Shown: piece by piece, positions 22,272 through 22,943 of the stretch
Layout of the letters: every line of letters starts with the position of its first letter
Position numbering within the stretch: position 1 is the first letter of the stretch
The notes under the pieces: model-generated
What the model was told of the DNA's origin: nothing
The model's input: only the letters and a program-made list of their open reading frames with translations
The model's database searches: none
Source of the DNA: JAYFRE01 sp034926235
Lineage (GTDB): Bacteria > Pseudomonadota > Alphaproteobacteria > Rhodospirillales > Magnetospirillaceae
Length of the DNA stretch: 22,943 nt
NCBI GenBank assembly: GCA_034926235.1
Contig: JAYFRE010000117.1
Span: forward strand, 1 to 22,943
Direction of reading: 5' to 3'
Position numbers and translations under genes: made by a program

Positions 22272-22943
22272 TCACTTCTCGAACGAGAATATCCGGTTCC
22301 AGTCGTTCTTCATGCTGACGATCACCCAGCCCTCTTTTTTCCCCAGATCGTACATCTCTTGCGAAAAGGTCCCGATCGGGCTGTCGGGCAAGCCCTGCGC
22401 CGGTCCATAGGCGTATTCGCGCTTGGCGTCGTCATGCAGGATCGCCACCGACAGCCGGAGGCCGGGGCTGTTCTTGACATATTGCAGCGCTTGCTGATCG
22501 TCCGCCGAGGAATTGCCGAACTGGGCGCGGGGGGTGCGGCCATAGATCATCACGAAATTCTCGATCTTGCCGGCCCCGATATTGTTTATCGCCACATGGG
22601 GGGTACGGATCAGCTCAGGTCTGCCGTTGACGATCTGGAATTCGAGCTGTTGGGCGGTGCCTGCGATCTGCTCGGGCGGGATGCCGTAGAATTCCTGAGA
22701 ATAGGGGCTGACGAAGCCCCTGCTGCCCCCCGTCGCGATGAAGGTGCGATAGCCGTTGGCGCGCAGAAGCTTCAATACCTCCTGCATCGGCAGATAGGTC
22801 ATATCGATGAGGGGCCGGTTCCAGCGCGGGTGCCGCGCCGTTTTGAGCCAGTCCCTGACCAGCTGGTCGAACGCGCCGATCGTCATCCCGCTCTGGACGA
22901 GCATTGCCAATTCGATGAGTTCGGGCTGGGTGAGCGCACGCTT
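22272..22943 (-). CDS. HAD-family hydrolase, N-terminus outside window
   Basis: The reading frame stays open to the right edge, so the 5' end is missing. The visible 223 residues match the C-terminal two thirds of a phosphoserine-phosphatase-like HAD hydrolase: RDWLKTARHPRWNRP in the cap region, HAD motif II in TFIATGGSRGF, YGIPPEQIAGT, a motif III lysine probably in GAGKIEN, and motif IV in QFGNSSADDQQAL. It ends with GWVIVSMKNDWNRIFSFEK, a conserved end in this family as I recall it. Motif I (DxDGT) must lie upstream, outside the window. An internal TTG or ATG near 22904-22910 is not the start because homology continues beyond it. The substrate is unknown. It precedes the Ntn amidase on the same strand and may share its transcript. 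Confidence 0.82.
   Translation of the reverse strand, partial: KRALTQPELIELAMLVQSGMTIGAFDQLVRDWLKTARHPRWNRPLIDMTYLPMQEVLKLLRANGYRTFIATGGSRGFVSPYSQEFYGIPPEQIAGTAQQLEFQIVNGRPELIRTPHVAINNIGAGKIENFVMIYGRTPRAQFGNSSADDQQALQYVKNSPGLRLSVAILHDDAKREYAYGPAQGLPDSPIGTFSQEMYDLGKKEGWVIVSMKNDWNRIFSFEK

Overview
The window looks like a chromosomal segment of a GC-rich alphaproteobacterium, most likely a member of Rhodospirillales. The reasons are the high GC content with strong G/C bias at third codon positions, the HdaA-type DnaA regulator, the DUF2066 and DUF2333 proteins, the Kup transporter, and above all the lrp / trxB / lsrB block, an arrangement I know from Sinorhizobium and relatives. This placement is inference; no rRNA or tRNA gene is present to fix it.

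Layout, left to right. (1) 1-2023, minus: nearly complete EF-G-like GTPase paralogue with altered G3 and G4 motifs. (2) 2262-3464, minus: class I aspartate aminotransferase with its own intrinsic terminator. (3) 3627-6281, plus: a small FlK-type hotdog thioesterase followed by uvrB. (4) 6331-8415, minus: a methyl-accepting chemotaxis protein. (5) 8704-9654, plus: a membrane-anchored DUF2333 protein, converging on kup (9676-11580, minus). (6) 11581-14705: a regulatory block with a 402-bp gap holding a likely small RNA, then lsrB/vtlR-type LysR regulator and trxB (minus), diverging from an Lrp/AsnC regulator (plus). (7) 14750-16515, minus: purM-purN, translationally coupled, with purM apparently starting at ATA. 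(8) 16596-20928, plus: DUF2066 - PerM/AI-2E-type permease - hdaA - CDF metal transporter, the last three joined by ATGA overlaps. (9) 21083-22943, minus: a choloylglycine-hydrolase-family Ntn amidase and a HAD phosphatase cut by the right edge.

Most genes are housekeeping: purine synthesis, DNA repair, replication-initiation control, redox, potassium uptake. The most interesting spot is 11773-11986. Directly downstream of the LsrB/VtlR-type gene, on the same strand, are a direct repeat, promoter-like boxes, three perfect hairpins, an exposed CCUCCC anti-Shine-Dalgarno stretch and a strong intrinsic terminator. In rhizobia and Brucella the LsrB/VtlR gene lies beside AbcR (alpha-r15) small RNA genes and controls them, so I propose an AbcR-like sRNA here. 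Other points are the ATA start of purM, three tandem C-terminal dimerisation-like domains in the CDF transporter, and the missing catalytic histidine of the EF-G paralogue.

I saw no CRISPR array, insertion sequence, phage gene, tRNA or rRNA. Most long antisense open frames are GC-rich shadows of real genes.
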